Of a DNA stretch of 64,000 nt, positions 37,614 to 46,433 are shown piece by piece (position 1 is the first letter of the stretch; each line of letters starts with the position of its first letter). The notes under the pieces were generated by a model. It was not told where the DNA came from and ran no database searches. It saw only the letters and a list, made by a program, of their open reading frames with translations. A program made the position numbers and the translations under genes. Source of the stretch: Paracoccaceae bacterium (GTDB lineage: Bacteria > Pseudomonadota > Alphaproteobacteria > Rhodobacterales > Rhodobacteraceae); NCBI GenBank assembly GCA_014323795.1, contig JACONK010000011.1:31763-95762 (forward strand). The letters run 5' to 3'.

Positions 37614-40600
37614 TCAGGCCAGCAGTGCATCGAGGCCCGCCTGTGCGGAATTTGATTTCGGGTTCCAGAGGCCGCGGTTTATGGCCTCTGCCAGCCGTTC
37701 CGCCATTTCCCGCAGGGCTGCGGGGTTTGCCTCGGAAATGAAATTCCTAGTGTCTTCATCTTCCAGGAAAGCCTGATGGACAAGGTCGAAGTGATGGTTT
37801 TTCACGGCCCCCGTCGTTGCGGCGAAGGCGAAGAGGTAATCGAGCGTGGCGGCCATTTCAAACGCGCCTTTGTAGCCGTGGCGCTTCACGCCCTCGATCC
37901 ATTTCGGGTTCACCGCACGGGATCGGACCACACGGCCGATTTCATCATCCAGCGTACGGATGACCGGGCGTTCGGGCCGGGAGTGATCGTTGTGATAGAT
38001 TGGCCGGTCACGGCCCTGCAGGCTGGCCACGGCGGCTGATGCGCCTCCTTCGAACTGATAGTAGTCGTCGCTGTCGAGGAGGTCGTGCTCGCGGTTGTCC
38101 TGGTTGTGGACAATGGCTTCAACCTGGCCCAGGCGTGTGCGCAGGGCGTCGTGGGCTGCCGTGCCATCGGTCCCGGCAGCGTAAGCGTAGCCGCCCCATT
38201 CGATATAGGCCGCGCCGAGATCCGCCCGATCCGACCACAGCCGTTCGTCAATCATGGCCTGCAGGCCCGCGCCATAGGCCCCCGGCCTGGAACCGAAGAC
38301 CCGGTGCGCATCCGCGCCCGCCCTGGCTGTGGCGGCAGCCGGATTCTGGTCTGCCGGTTCATCCAGTGCCTGCACCGCCCGGGCGGCCTGGTCAAAAAGT
38401 GCCATCTGCTGCGGGAAGGCATCGCGAAAGAAGCCGCTGACCCGCAGGGTGACGTCAACGCGCGGGCGTGCGAGTACGCCCGGGGGCAGGATATCGAACC
38501 CGGTCACACGCCGGTTGGCCCTGTCCCACCGCGGCTTCACACCCATCAGTGCCAGGGCCTGGGCGATGTCATCGCCGCCGGTGCGCATGTTGGCGGTGCC
38601 CCAGGCCGTCACCAGTATGGCCCGCGGCCAGTTGCCCTGATCCTGCAGGTGGCGTTCAATCAGCAGGTTTGCGGATGCCCAGCCGAGTGCCCAGGCGGCG
38701 GGTGTCGGCACGGCGCGGCTATCGACGCTGAAAAAGTTGCGCCCGGTCGGAAGTGTATCCAGCCGTCCGCGGGTCGGCGCACCGGACGGTGCCGGGCTGA
38801 CAAAACGCCCGGACAGGGCGGTGAGCAGGCCCGCCAGTTCTGCCGGTCCGCATGCCTTAACCGCGGGGCGGATTGTCCGCGCCACAGCGTCCAGCACAGT
38901 TTGTGTCCGGTCCATGCCCTGCGCCGGTTGCCCGGCCAGCAGGCGCGCCGCCAGCTCTTCTATGCGTTCCACGGTATCTCCGGCTGTTCGCCAGGCACCC
39001 TCCCCCGCCAGTATGTCCGGCCGCGGGCCCTGCCAGGGTTCTGCCGGTGCGCAATCGAGCGGGTCAAACCCCAGCCCGAGATCCTGCGCGATGGCCCGCT
39101 GCAGGGAGGCATCCGCCCCGGCACCGCACCCGCGCGGCACCCGCACCAGCGCCTGCACCAGATCCCGCTGCGAACGGCCCTCGGGCGAGCATCCGAACAC
39201 ATGCAGCCCGTCGCGAATCTGCGCCTCTTTCAGATCGCAGAGGTATTGATCAAGCCGGGCCAGGTCACTGTCTTCGTCGGCCCCGTCCATCCCGGCATCC
39301 GCATTCATCCCGGTTGCCGCAGTCAGGGCAAAGATTTCCCGCCGCAGGTGGGTCAGGCGGCGGGGATCAACGCCTGCGGCTTCGTAATATTCGTCCACCA
39401 GGGCCTCGAGATCCTTAAGCGGGCCATAGGTTTCCGCCCGCGTCAACGGCGGCGTCAGGTGGTCAATAATCACCGCCTGTGTGCGCCGTTTGGCTTGGGT
39501 GCCTTCGCCGGGGTCGTTCACGATGAACGGATAGATATGGGGGACCGGCCCCAGCACGGCTTCCGGAAAACATGCCTCGCTTAGGGCCAGTGCCTTGCCA
39601 GGCAGCCATTCCAGGGTGCCGTGCTTGCCCATGTGCACGATCACGTGGGCCCCGAAGTTTTGGCGCAGCCAGGCGTAGAAGGCGATGTAGTTGTGCGGCG
39701 GCACCAGATCCGGCGCGTGGCAGGTATCTTTCGGGTTTACATTGTATCCGCGGGCGGGTTGTATGCCGACAACCACGTTGCCGAATTCAAGGATCGAAAG
39801 CGCAAAAGCCCCGTCTGTGCAGAAGGGGTCCGCGGGCGGTGCGCCCCAGCGTTCTTCAATCCGCAGTCGCACATCCCGGGGCATCCCGCCGTAGAAGCGC
39901 AGGTAATCGTCCAGCGACAACCGTACGCTGCAGGTGCGTACGGCCCGGTCAGTCAGCCGGTTTGTCGGGCCTGCCTGTATGGATTTCATCAGCGCGTCGC
40001 TGTCGGCAGGCACATCGTTGACGGCATAGCCTTCGGTGGCCAGCAGCGTCAGCACGTTCACGGTCGCGGCGGGGGTATCGAGCCCCACGCCATTCGCCAG
40101 CCGTCCGTCCCGGTTGGGATAATTGGCCAGGACAAGGGCAACCTTGCGCTCCGCCTTTGCTGTGCGCCGCAGCACTGCCCAGGCTTTTGCCAGTCGGACG
40201 ACAAAGTCTATCCGATCCTCGCGGGCACGATAGGTTACGATGGGGCAAAGGGTGTCTTCGTCATAGAAAACCTCGTTCTTGAAACTGACAGCACGGCCAA
40301 GGATGCGGCCGTCAACCTCCGGCAAGGCGACGTTCATGGCGATGTCGCGGGCGGAAAGGCCCGCGTGGCCGCCAGCCCATGCCTCTTCGGTGCCGCCGGA
40401 CAGCACAACCTGGAAAATCGGCGCGTCATTCGCCAAAAGCGGGTTATCGCCCTGCAGATCATCCGTCCGGGGGGAAGCAACGGCAAAGCTCGTGCAATTA
40501 AGGATAACCTCCGGCGGTGCCTGCGCAAAGATCTGCGCGAGCGTGGCCGCCGAAAGCGGGTCTTTCAGCGATGCCACAAAGACAGGCAGGGCGTTCAGGC

Positions 40601-41282
40601 CGGATTGCAGCAGTGCCTTGACCAGGCGATTGATCGGTTGCAACCCGGCACCCTGCACAAGCGCACGATAGAAGATGACAGGCACGACCGGCGCACCATC
40701 AGTCCACGCAGGGCGCAGGGCGTCAAGGCTGGCCAACCCGGCACCAGGCCAGTAGATGCCCGAACGCAAAAGAGGTCTGGCTGCCGGGGGCTTTTCGCCG
40801 CCGTCCAGCAGAACTTTCGCAAGTCCAAGAAAATTCCGCGCATTTTCCGGCCCGCCCTCAACCATATATGCGGTCAGTGCTTCCCAATCTTCGCGGCTGA
40901 CGGTGGACAGGTGCCAAAGCTCCTCGTCCGGTTTATCGTCACCGGGTAAGGCGGCGAACGGTACCCCGGCCGTGCCGAGCCGGATTGCGAATTGTTCCAG
41001 CCCGTATTGCCAATAGCCGGCACCGCCGAGCAGGCGCAAAATCACCAACCGCGATTTGGTGCAGCATTTATCAAGGCAGAGGTCCACAGAAAGCGGGTGT
41101 CGCAGGGCAGCAAGGTTGCCCAACCGCAGGCTCGGGGCTTTTTCCATCTGGCCCCGCGCTTCTGACAAGGCGGCGAGTTCCGAATCCGCCGCCGACATGA
41201 ACACCACGTCAGCCGGTGTTTGTGCCAGGTCGACCGGTGCCGCCCCATCGATATCTCCGGGTTGGACGGCAAGCAGGTGCAT
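37614..41282 (-). CDS. cobN: Cobaltochelatase subunit CobN
   Basis: 1222-residue CobN, the large substrate-binding subunit of the ATP-dependent aerobic cobaltochelatase that puts cobalt into hydrogenobyrinic a,c-diamide with CobS and CobT. Recognisable blocks include HMGKHGTLEWLPGKALAL and the C-terminal FEMAATLDYLFAFAATTGAVK. Start ATG 41282 overlaps the GNAT stop (TGATG); the region upstream belongs to the GNAT gene. CobS/CobT are not in this window. Order cobW-GNAT-cobN implies one operon. Confidence 0.95.
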   Translation of the reverse strand: MHLLAVQPGDIDGAAPVDLAQTPADVVFMSAADSELAALSEARGQMEKAPSLRLGNLAALRHPLSVDLCLDKCCTKSRLVILRLLGGAGYWQYGLEQFAIRLGTAGVPFAALPGDDKPDEELWHLSTVSREDWEALTAYMVEGGPENARNFLGLAKVLLDGGEKPPAARPLLRSGIYWPGAGLASLDALRPAWTDGAPVVPVIFYRALVQGAGLQPINRLVKALLQSGLNALPVFVASLKDPLSAATLAQIFAQAPPEVILNCTSFAVASPRTDDLQGDNPLLANDAPIFQVVLSGGTEEAWAGGHAGLSARDIAMNVALPEVDGRILGRAVSFKNEVFYDEDTLCPIVTYRAREDRIDFVVRLAKAWAVLRRTAKAERKVALVLANYPNRDGRLANGVGLDTPAATVNVLTLLATEGYAVNDVPADSDALMKSIQAGPTNRLTDRAVRTCSVRLSLDDYLRFYGGMPRDVRLRIEERWGAPPADPFCTDGAFALSILEFGNVVVGIQPARGYNVNPKDTCHAPDLVPPHNYIAFYAWLRQNFGAHVIVHMGKHGTLEWLPGKALALSEACFPEAVLGPVPHIYPFIVNDPGEGTQAKRRTQAVIIDHLTPPLTRAETYGPLKDLEALVDEYYEAAGVDPRRLTHLRREIFALTAATGMNADAGMDGADEDSDLARLDQYLCDLKEAQIRDGLHVFGCSPEGRSQRDLVQALVRVPRGCGAGADASLQRAIAQDLGLGFDPLDCAPAEPWQGPRPDILAGEGAWRTAGDTVERIEELAARLLAGQPAQGMDRTQTVLDAVARTIRPAVKACGPAELAGLLTALSGRFVSPAPSGAPTRGRLDTLPTGRNFFSVDSRAVPTPAAWALGWASANLLIERHLQDQGNWPRAILVTAWGTANMRTGGDDIAQALALMGVKPRWDRANRRVTGFDILPPGVLARPRVDVTLRVSGFFRDAFPQQMALFDQAARAVQALDEPADQNPAAATARAGADAHRVFGSRPGAYGAGLQAMIDERLWSDRADLGAAYIEWGGYAYAAGTDGTAAHDALRTRLGQVEAIVHNQDNREHDLLDSDDYYQFEGGASAAVASLQGRDRPIYHNDHSRPERPVIRTLDDEIGRVVRSRAVNPKWIEGVKRHGYKGAFEMAATLDYLFAFAATTGAVKNHHFDLVHQAFLEDEDTRNFISEANPAALREMAERLAEAINRGLWNPKSNSAQAGLDALLA

Positions 41283-41734
41283 CAGAGCAGCTTTTCCATG
41301 AAGGTGGAGACGGGGCTGTTTGCGTAATCCGCAAACGGCCCGCAACGGGTATAGCCGAGCGTGTGATAGAGACGTACCGCCGGGCCAAGCCTGGTACCGG
41401 TTTCCAGTTTCACCGATGACAGCCCGGCGGCGCGGGCATACGATTCCAGCCGCGCCATCAGTGCCCTGGCGACGCCGCGCCCGCGGGCGGCCTGTGGCAC
41501 GTACAACCGCCTGATTTCCCCATAGGTGCCGCGATTCACCAGCGCGACGCAGCCGACGGCCCTGCCTTCGTTGCGGGCGACAAGGAACGTGACGCCGGGG
41601 GCTGCAAGCTGTGTCGCATCGAAGCTGAAACATTCCTCCGCCGTGTAATGCGCACGCAGGGCGGTTTCTGACCCTGCGATTAGTACTGTGGCGTCGTCCG
41701 TCAGCGGCGATTCGGGGGTAATGGCAAGCGTCAT
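41282..41734 (-). CDS. GNAT-family N-acetyltransferase
   Basis: 150-residue GNAT. The acetyl-CoA loop is LYVPQAARGRGVARALMARLE (motif A with RGRGVA), with ETG and LYHTLGYTRCGPF at the C-terminus. Start ATG 41734 is preferred; ATG 41776 is possible. It sits between cobW and cobN and overlaps cobN's start. Its substrate is unknown, and a role in cobalamin synthesis is not established. Confidence 0.85.
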   Translation of the reverse strand: MTLAITPESPLTDDATVLIAGSETALRAHYTAEECFSFDATQLAAPGVTFLVARNEGRAVGCVALVNRGTYGEIRRLYVPQAARGRGVARALMARLESYARAAGLSSVKLETGTRLGPAVRLYHTLGYTRCGPFADYANSPVSTFMEKLL

Positions 41735-41789
41735 GGCGGCATCTGTGCCTGTTCCTGGTACCGAATCCGGGTGCATCGGGGCAAGATTC

Positions 41790-42818
41790 CTAGGCCCGCA
41801 GGGCCGCTTTGATCGCTGCGTGGTCAAGCCCGGTTTGGCCGATCACAACCAGCCGGGTGCCGCGCGGTTCTCCTGCGGCAAAAAGCCGGTCAAAGCAGGT
41901 GTCCACCCGCGGGCCAACGGCCTGCAGGGTCAGCCGCATGGGTTTGCCTGCGACAGCGGCAAAGCCCTTAAGGCGCAGGATGTCGTGGGCGCGAATCACG
42001 GCGATCACCTGTTCGGCGAAGGCGTTCTGGTCCGCGACTTCCCCGCGGTTCACGACGAAGGATTCAAATTCATCGTGGTCCTCATGGTCGTGGTGGAGGT
42101 GCACAGCGGGCCGGGTGTCCATATCGTGTTCCGCCCCGATGCCCTGGCCCAGAAGCACATCCACCGGCAGCATACCCATAGAGGCCCGGACCACCTGCAC
42201 CCCGCTGCGGCTTTTGCCCTTTAGCCGGTCAATGAGCTTCGTCGTTTCATCCTGCGTCAGCAGGTCGGTTTTGTTGACCACTATCATATCGGCACAGGCA
42301 ACCTGGTCTTCAAACAGTTCTGACAGCGGCGTTTCGTGGTCAAGGGTTTCATCCGCCGCCCGCTGGCGGGCTACCGCACCCGTATCGTGGGCAAAGCGGC
42401 CTTCGGTCACGGCTTTGCCATCGACCACGGTTATCACACTGTCCACGGTCACCTTCGTGCGGATCTCCGGCCAGCGGAACGCCTGCACCAGCGGTTGCGG
42501 CAGGGCAAGGCCCGAGGTTTCAATCACGATGTGATCGGGTGCTTTTGCGCGCGTCAGCAGTTTTTCCATGGTCGGGATGAAATCTTCGGCCACGGTGCAG
42601 CAGATGCAGCCGTTTGACAGTTCCACCACATCCTCTTCGGCACACACCCCGTCCCCGCAGCCCCTGAGGATATCGCCGTCCACGCCAAGGGTGCCGAATT
42701 CATTGATGATCAGCGCGATCTTTCGCCCGCCGGCGTTTTGCAGCATGTGGCGGATGAGCGTGGTTTTCCCGGCACCGAGAAAGCCGGTAACAACAGTGGC
42801 AGGGATTTTGGCGGGCAT
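41790..42818 (-). CDS. cobW: CobW-family GTP-binding metallochaperone
   Basis: 342-residue G3E GTPase. Walker A GFLGAGKTT (12-20), the metal-binding GCICC motif (69-73), Walker B region ETSGLA and the base-specificity NKTD are all present. A His/Asp-rich stretch HLHHDHEDHDE (about 241-251) separates the GTPase and CobW_C domains. CobW proteins deliver Co(II) to the cobaltochelatase; the link to cobN downstream supports CobW rather than a zinc chaperone. ATG 42818. Confidence 0.93.
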   Translation of the reverse strand: MPAKIPATVVTGFLGAGKTTLIRHMLQNAGGRKIALIINEFGTLGVDGDILRGCGDGVCAEEDVVELSNGCICCTVAEDFIPTMEKLLTRAKAPDHIVIETSGLALPQPLVQAFRWPEIRTKVTVDSVITVVDGKAVTEGRFAHDTGAVARQRAADETLDHETPLSELFEDQVACADMIVVNKTDLLTQDETTKLIDRLKGKSRSGVQVVRASMGMLPVDVLLGQGIGAEHDMDTRPAVHLHHDHEDHDEFESFVVNRGEVADQNAFAEQVIAVIRAHDILRLKGFAAVAGKPMRLTLQAVGPRVDTCFDRLFAAGEPRGTRLVVIGQTGLDHAAIKAALRA

Positions 42819-42963
42819 GGCCGGTTCTCCTGTTCGGCTGGTATGGTCAGGTCAGCCACAGGCAGTTTGCCCCCTGCGGACCGGGCTGTGCAAGGCCGAT
42901 TGCGGCGATTCATGCCCTGCCGCCGACCTTGCGTTCGGGCAGCCGGGCCGTTAGGCGCGGGGT

Positions 42964-44007
42964 ATGGCCCTGCACGCCCATATCCTGACGAACATTTCGG
43001 ACCGGGTCTTTACCCGCCATGCGCCAAACTGGCGACCGGAATGGGATGGGGTGACGTTCAGCTTCGGCCTGACCCTGCCTGCGCACATGGATGTGCTCAT
43101 CGTTTATACCCGCGCCTCCTGGACGGTGCGCCCGGGCCTGCCCCGGGGGCGGACAGCCTTTGTCGGCGGGGAGCCGGAGGTTATCCACAACTATTCCGGT
43201 GCGTTTCTCAACCAATTTGGCCTTGTGGTGGCCAGTACATCCCGCAGGCTGGCCACGACGCGCCTGAAAGAAACGGCGCCGATCCCTTGGTTTGCCGGAT
43301 ACAATTTCGCGCACCCCGAAAAATCCCTGGGGTTTGATGCGCTGGTTGATCTGCCGATGCCGGAAAAGGATGATCGCATTTCTGTCGTCACCTCGCTGAA
43401 AACCCACACTCCCTTTCAACGCCGGCGGCTGAAACTGATCGAACACCTGAAACAGGCGATCCCGGAACGGATCGTGATTTACGGGGCAGGGGTCAACAGG
43501 ATCGCTGACAAGAAGGACGCGCTGCTGCCACATCGGTATCATCTGGCGCTGGAAAACAACGGTGCGCCGTTCAGCTGGACAGAAAAACTGGCGGACCCGC
43601 TGCTCTGCCATGCGTTTCCGTTTTATGTCGGCTGTTCAAACGTTGAACAGGAACTGCCCGCCGACGCGCTTTTGCGGATTGATCCGAAAGACCCGGCGGC
43701 GGCGATCAACGTTATGGTGAACGCTGTGGACAGCGGGCTGTGGGCCCGACGGCTGGATGCCATACATGAGGCGCGCAACCGTATCCTGCACCACCACAAT
43801 ATCCTGGCGCTTTTTTCGCGAATCACCAAACAGCTCTGCGCGCTGCCGGCGGAAGGGCCGCCTGTCACCCTGCGTTCAGAAAAATCCCTGCCGCCGGAAC
43901 CGGGCAGCCGCGGCACCTGGCCCGGGATGCTGTTGCGGCGGGCGGTTCTGGCCATTGATCCGGGACTGGAGCTGCGGGTGGCCCGCCGCCGCGGCCCGCA
44001 TCAATGA
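42964..44007 (+). CDS. Glycosyltransferase family 10 (fucosyltransferase)
   Basis: 347-residue GT10-type fucosyltransferase. The C-terminal donor-binding domain shows YHLALENNGAPFSWTEKL and LLCHAFPFYVGCSN (about 195-225), matching the alpha-1,3/1,4-fucosyltransferase signature. It would transfer L-fucose from GDP-fucose to a surface glycan, and gmd plus fcl for GDP-fucose lie 5 kb downstream. Acceptor (LPS, capsule or exopolysaccharide) is unknown. Confidence 0.85.
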   Translation: MALHAHILTNISDRVFTRHAPNWRPEWDGVTFSFGLTLPAHMDVLIVYTRASWTVRPGLPRGRTAFVGGEPEVIHNYSGAFLNQFGLVVASTSRRLATTRLKETAPIPWFAGYNFAHPEKSLGFDALVDLPMPEKDDRISVVTSLKTHTPFQRRRLKLIEHLKQAIPERIVIYGAGVNRIADKKDALLPHRYHLALENNGAPFSWTEKLADPLLCHAFPFYVGCSNVEQELPADALLRIDPKDPAAAINVMVNAVDSGLWARRLDAIHEARNRILHHHNILALFSRITKQLCALPAEGPPVTLRSEKSLPPEPGSRGTWPGMLLRRAVLAIDPGLELRVARRRGPHQ

Positions 44008-44384
44008 CGGGCCATCGCAGGCCCTGACGCGAGTCAGAGCCTGTGCCAACCCGGCAGGGTTATGTCCGGATTGTATGTGGCCGGGTCGTGAAACCAGGCC
44101 TTCGGGGCGATCACGACCTTGTCCGGTGCCGGGTTCCGCCACAACCCCACCAGGAAAAGAGGGATGTGCGCCCCTGTGGTGTTGGCATGCCGCCATCAGG
44201 CGCAGGTCATTGTGGGCCGATGCGCCGTCGTTATGGCTGACGCATCGCAGGTCGAACGGCAGCACAAGGTTTTCCCTCGCCATGCCCTTTGTCCCGGTAT
44301 TGCGATTCATCCTTGGCAAGGTCCCCTTGCCGAAGGGATGCCGGGCCGGTATGGATGCCCGGCGTACCCTTTTGGCCGACCGGG
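44008..44384. other. Gap without recognisable gene in the polysaccharide locus
   Basis: Open frames on both strands show no glycosyltransferase or other family block. It may be the remains of a lost polysaccharide gene. Confidence 0.45.
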
Positions 44385-45038
44385 ATGACACGGAACCTCA
44401 TGCACTACATCCGCCTGTGGCGCGAGCCCTGGCGCAGGATACCTTTGCAGGCCATTAAACAATGGCATGCCGACAGGGGGGAGGCCCGCCGGTCTGATAC
44501 GGGGTTTTTGACCGCCGGGGATGTGGTGCTGGATTTCGGCGGATTTCAGGGCGAATGGACCGCACAAATACGCAGGAAGCATGATTGCAGCGTGCATATA
44601 TTTGAGCCGCACCCGTCCTTCGCGGCGGGGTGCAGGGCGCGTTTTTCCGATGACAGGAAAGTTTTCATCCATGCGCACGCGCTGGGCACATCCTTTGGCC
44701 CTTTGCCCCTGTCGGACGCAGGCGATGCATCGTCCGCATTGACGCAAACAGCAGGCGGCACAGAGGGGCGGGTCGTAAAGGCGGCGGATTTCCTCAAGGA
44801 TATATCGCCGCCGGTTGCCCTGGCAAAGATCAATATCGAAGGCGGGGAATACGATCTGTTTCCCGCCTTGCAATATGCCGATTGGATACGCCACATCGGT
44901 GTGTTGCAGATCCAGTTTCACCTGTATTCCGAAGCGGATATTGCCCGCCGCGCCACGATCCGGGCCACGCTTTCCAAAACCCACATATGCGACTGGGAAT
45001 ACCCGTTTGTATGGGAACAATGGTCACTGCGCCGATAG
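44385..45038 (+). CDS. FkbM-family methyltransferase
   Basis: 217-residue SAM-dependent methyltransferase of the FkbM type. The SAM loop is GDVVLDFGGFQGEWT (about 44-58), followed by HIFEPHPSF; the acidic LAKINIEGGEYDLFPAL is the family's second motif. FkbM enzymes O-methylate sugars or polyketides; here glycan methylation is likely from context. Start ATG 44385; ATG 44400 is an alternative. Confidence 0.83.
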   Translation: MTRNLMHYIRLWREPWRRIPLQAIKQWHADRGEARRSDTGFLTAGDVVLDFGGFQGEWTAQIRRKHDCSVHIFEPHPSFAAGCRARFSDDRKVFIHAHALGTSFGPLPLSDAGDASSALTQTAGGTEGRVVKAADFLKDISPPVALAKINIEGGEYDLFPALQYADWIRHIGVLQIQFHLYSEADIARRATIRATLSKTHICDWEYPFVWEQWSLRR

Positions 45039-45081
45039 CCGGGCAATCGTGCACCCGCAGGTGTGCGGATGCGTGTGATGA

Positions 45082-45795
45082 TCATGGCCATGCCTTTCTG
45101 CTGAGCCGCCTGATCCGCGCCCGGTAGACTGCGCGTTTGACCTCGCGCGGTATTTTGGCGAACAAGGGACGGCGCACCGAAATGGTGCTGCCGCCGATGG
45201 TGGCCGCGATGTCACGGACGCGGGATGGCACGGCCACGAAAATATCCTGTCCGGTCTGCCAGCGCATTTGCAGGAAACTGTCCACCGGGCGATCAAAGGT
45301 TTCTGTCGCGGCCAGCAGCCTGCGGGCCGCCGCCTGGCTGACAAGCTGGGCGGACATCCGCAGGGGAATGACCCGCGGATCGCGAAAGGCGATTTCACCG
45401 GCCCGCGCCGCAACGGGTGCGTCCCCGCGCAGGGGGCGGGTCTGAAACTGGATATAACCGAGCGTACCGATATGTTCAACCGCACAGGCGGCCACATCCC
45501 CGAATCCGGCATCAAGGGCCACGTCATCTTCCAGGACAAGCGCCGCGGGCAAGGCCTCTTCCACAATCCGCGCCTAGGCCATGCGGTGGGACAGGAACAC
45601 GCCGATTTCCCCCTGCGTCAGCCGGAACGGGTAGGGCGGTGCGTAAAGGCCCGGGCGCACCCGGCCTGTTCCGCCGTGCGCGGTGCCGTCCACGGCATCC
45701 AGGATTTCTGCCGGAAAGGGTGCCTGTGCCAGCAGCCGGTCCGCCTGGGTCCGGCGGGCGGTGGCACGGGCAAGGTGTATAACAAACGTCTTCAT
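45082..45795 (-). pseudogene. Glycosyltransferase family 25, interrupted by one amber codon
   Basis: LPS-type GT25 of 237 codons. The N-part MKTFVIHLARATARR...GEIGVFLSHRMA and the C-part ARIVEEALPAALVLEDDVALD lie in the same frame, split only by TAG at 45576-45574. Relatives have Trp (TGG) after SHRxA, so a single G-to-A change explains the break. A restart at GTG 45564 would give only the C-part. The gene may be inactive, suppressed, or show a sequencing error. Start overlaps the GT4 stop by ATGA, as in an intact operon. Confidence 0.8.
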
Positions 45796-46433
45796 CGGCC
45801 TGCCCACAGATCTTCGTAAACCGTGATGGCCCCGGCGGCCCTCTGCGTGACCGAACAGTTTTGCACGGCGATGTGCCGGGCGGCGATCATGGCGTCAACA
45901 AACATGTCGGTTCCCTTTTCGGGCCGCACCCGCCCGACCCGGGCAATCCCGCGGGTGCCGCCAAAGCCGGGTTTTGCCCAGGTCGCCGCCCGGGTGTGCG
46001 CCGGTGCAAACCTGGCGGTATCAACACCATGGGGCACCACAGCCCGCACGTTCGGCACGTATTTCGCGGCATCCTCCGTTGTGGCGATAACCGCGTCCAT
46101 CCGCGCAACCAGCCGGCGCGGAATGGCGGAATGGTGCCGCCGGGCCGACGATGTGAAAACGATCTTCGCGGGCTTACGCAGCACATCGCGCAGCCATGTT
46201 GCCGTGCGCATTTCCGGGAACGTGCGTCGGTGCCATATGGCAAAGGGGTGCCCGGCGGGTTTGTGCGCGGTGCGCACCGCCATACGCCCTGTCATCGGGT
46301 CCGGGCAACCGGGCAGCGGGTGGCCCACAAGTGCCGCATCAACCGTGCGCACCTGGGCCCGCAGCACCCCGGCGGCGGTGGCGGACACGCCGGTGAAATT
46401 GGGGTTGAAATTGGTGACAAACAGTTCCGTCAT
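45792..46433 (-). CDS. Glycosyltransferase family 4 with internal deletion
   Basis: 213 residues against about 340-350 for LpcC-like GT4 mannosyltransferases. The N-terminal acceptor domain is intact (FAIWHRRTFPEMRTATWL; VPHGVDTARFAP; RVGRVRPEKGTDMFVDAMI). The sequence then jumps directly to a C-terminal tail AARHIAVQNCSVTQ...ITVYEDLWAGR. About 130 residues, including the E-x7-E nucleotide-sugar site, have been lost in frame. Overlaps with manC and GT25 (ATGA each) remain. Probably inactive. Confidence 0.75.
   Translation of the reverse strand: MTELFVTNFNPNFTGVSATAAGVLRAQVRTVDAALVGHPLPGCPDPMTGRMAVRTAHKPAGHPFAIWHRRTFPEMRTATWLRDVLRKPAKIVFTSSARRHHSAIPRRLVARMDAVIATTEDAAKYVPNVRAVVPHGVDTARFAPAHTRAATWAKPGFGGTRGIARVGRVRPEKGTDMFVDAMIAARHIAVQNCSVTQRAAGAITVYEDLWAGR

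Noticed and set aside
42819..42963. Possible cobalamin riboswitch upstream of cobW
   Set aside because: The minus-strand segment has GGGGGCAAACTGCC, but the B12-box and the other conserved riboswitch blocks are not in the required order.
43876..44391. 171-codon minus-strand frame in the polysaccharide locus
   Set aside because: It overlaps the end of the GT10 gene, has no domain, and its composition is that of an antisense frame.
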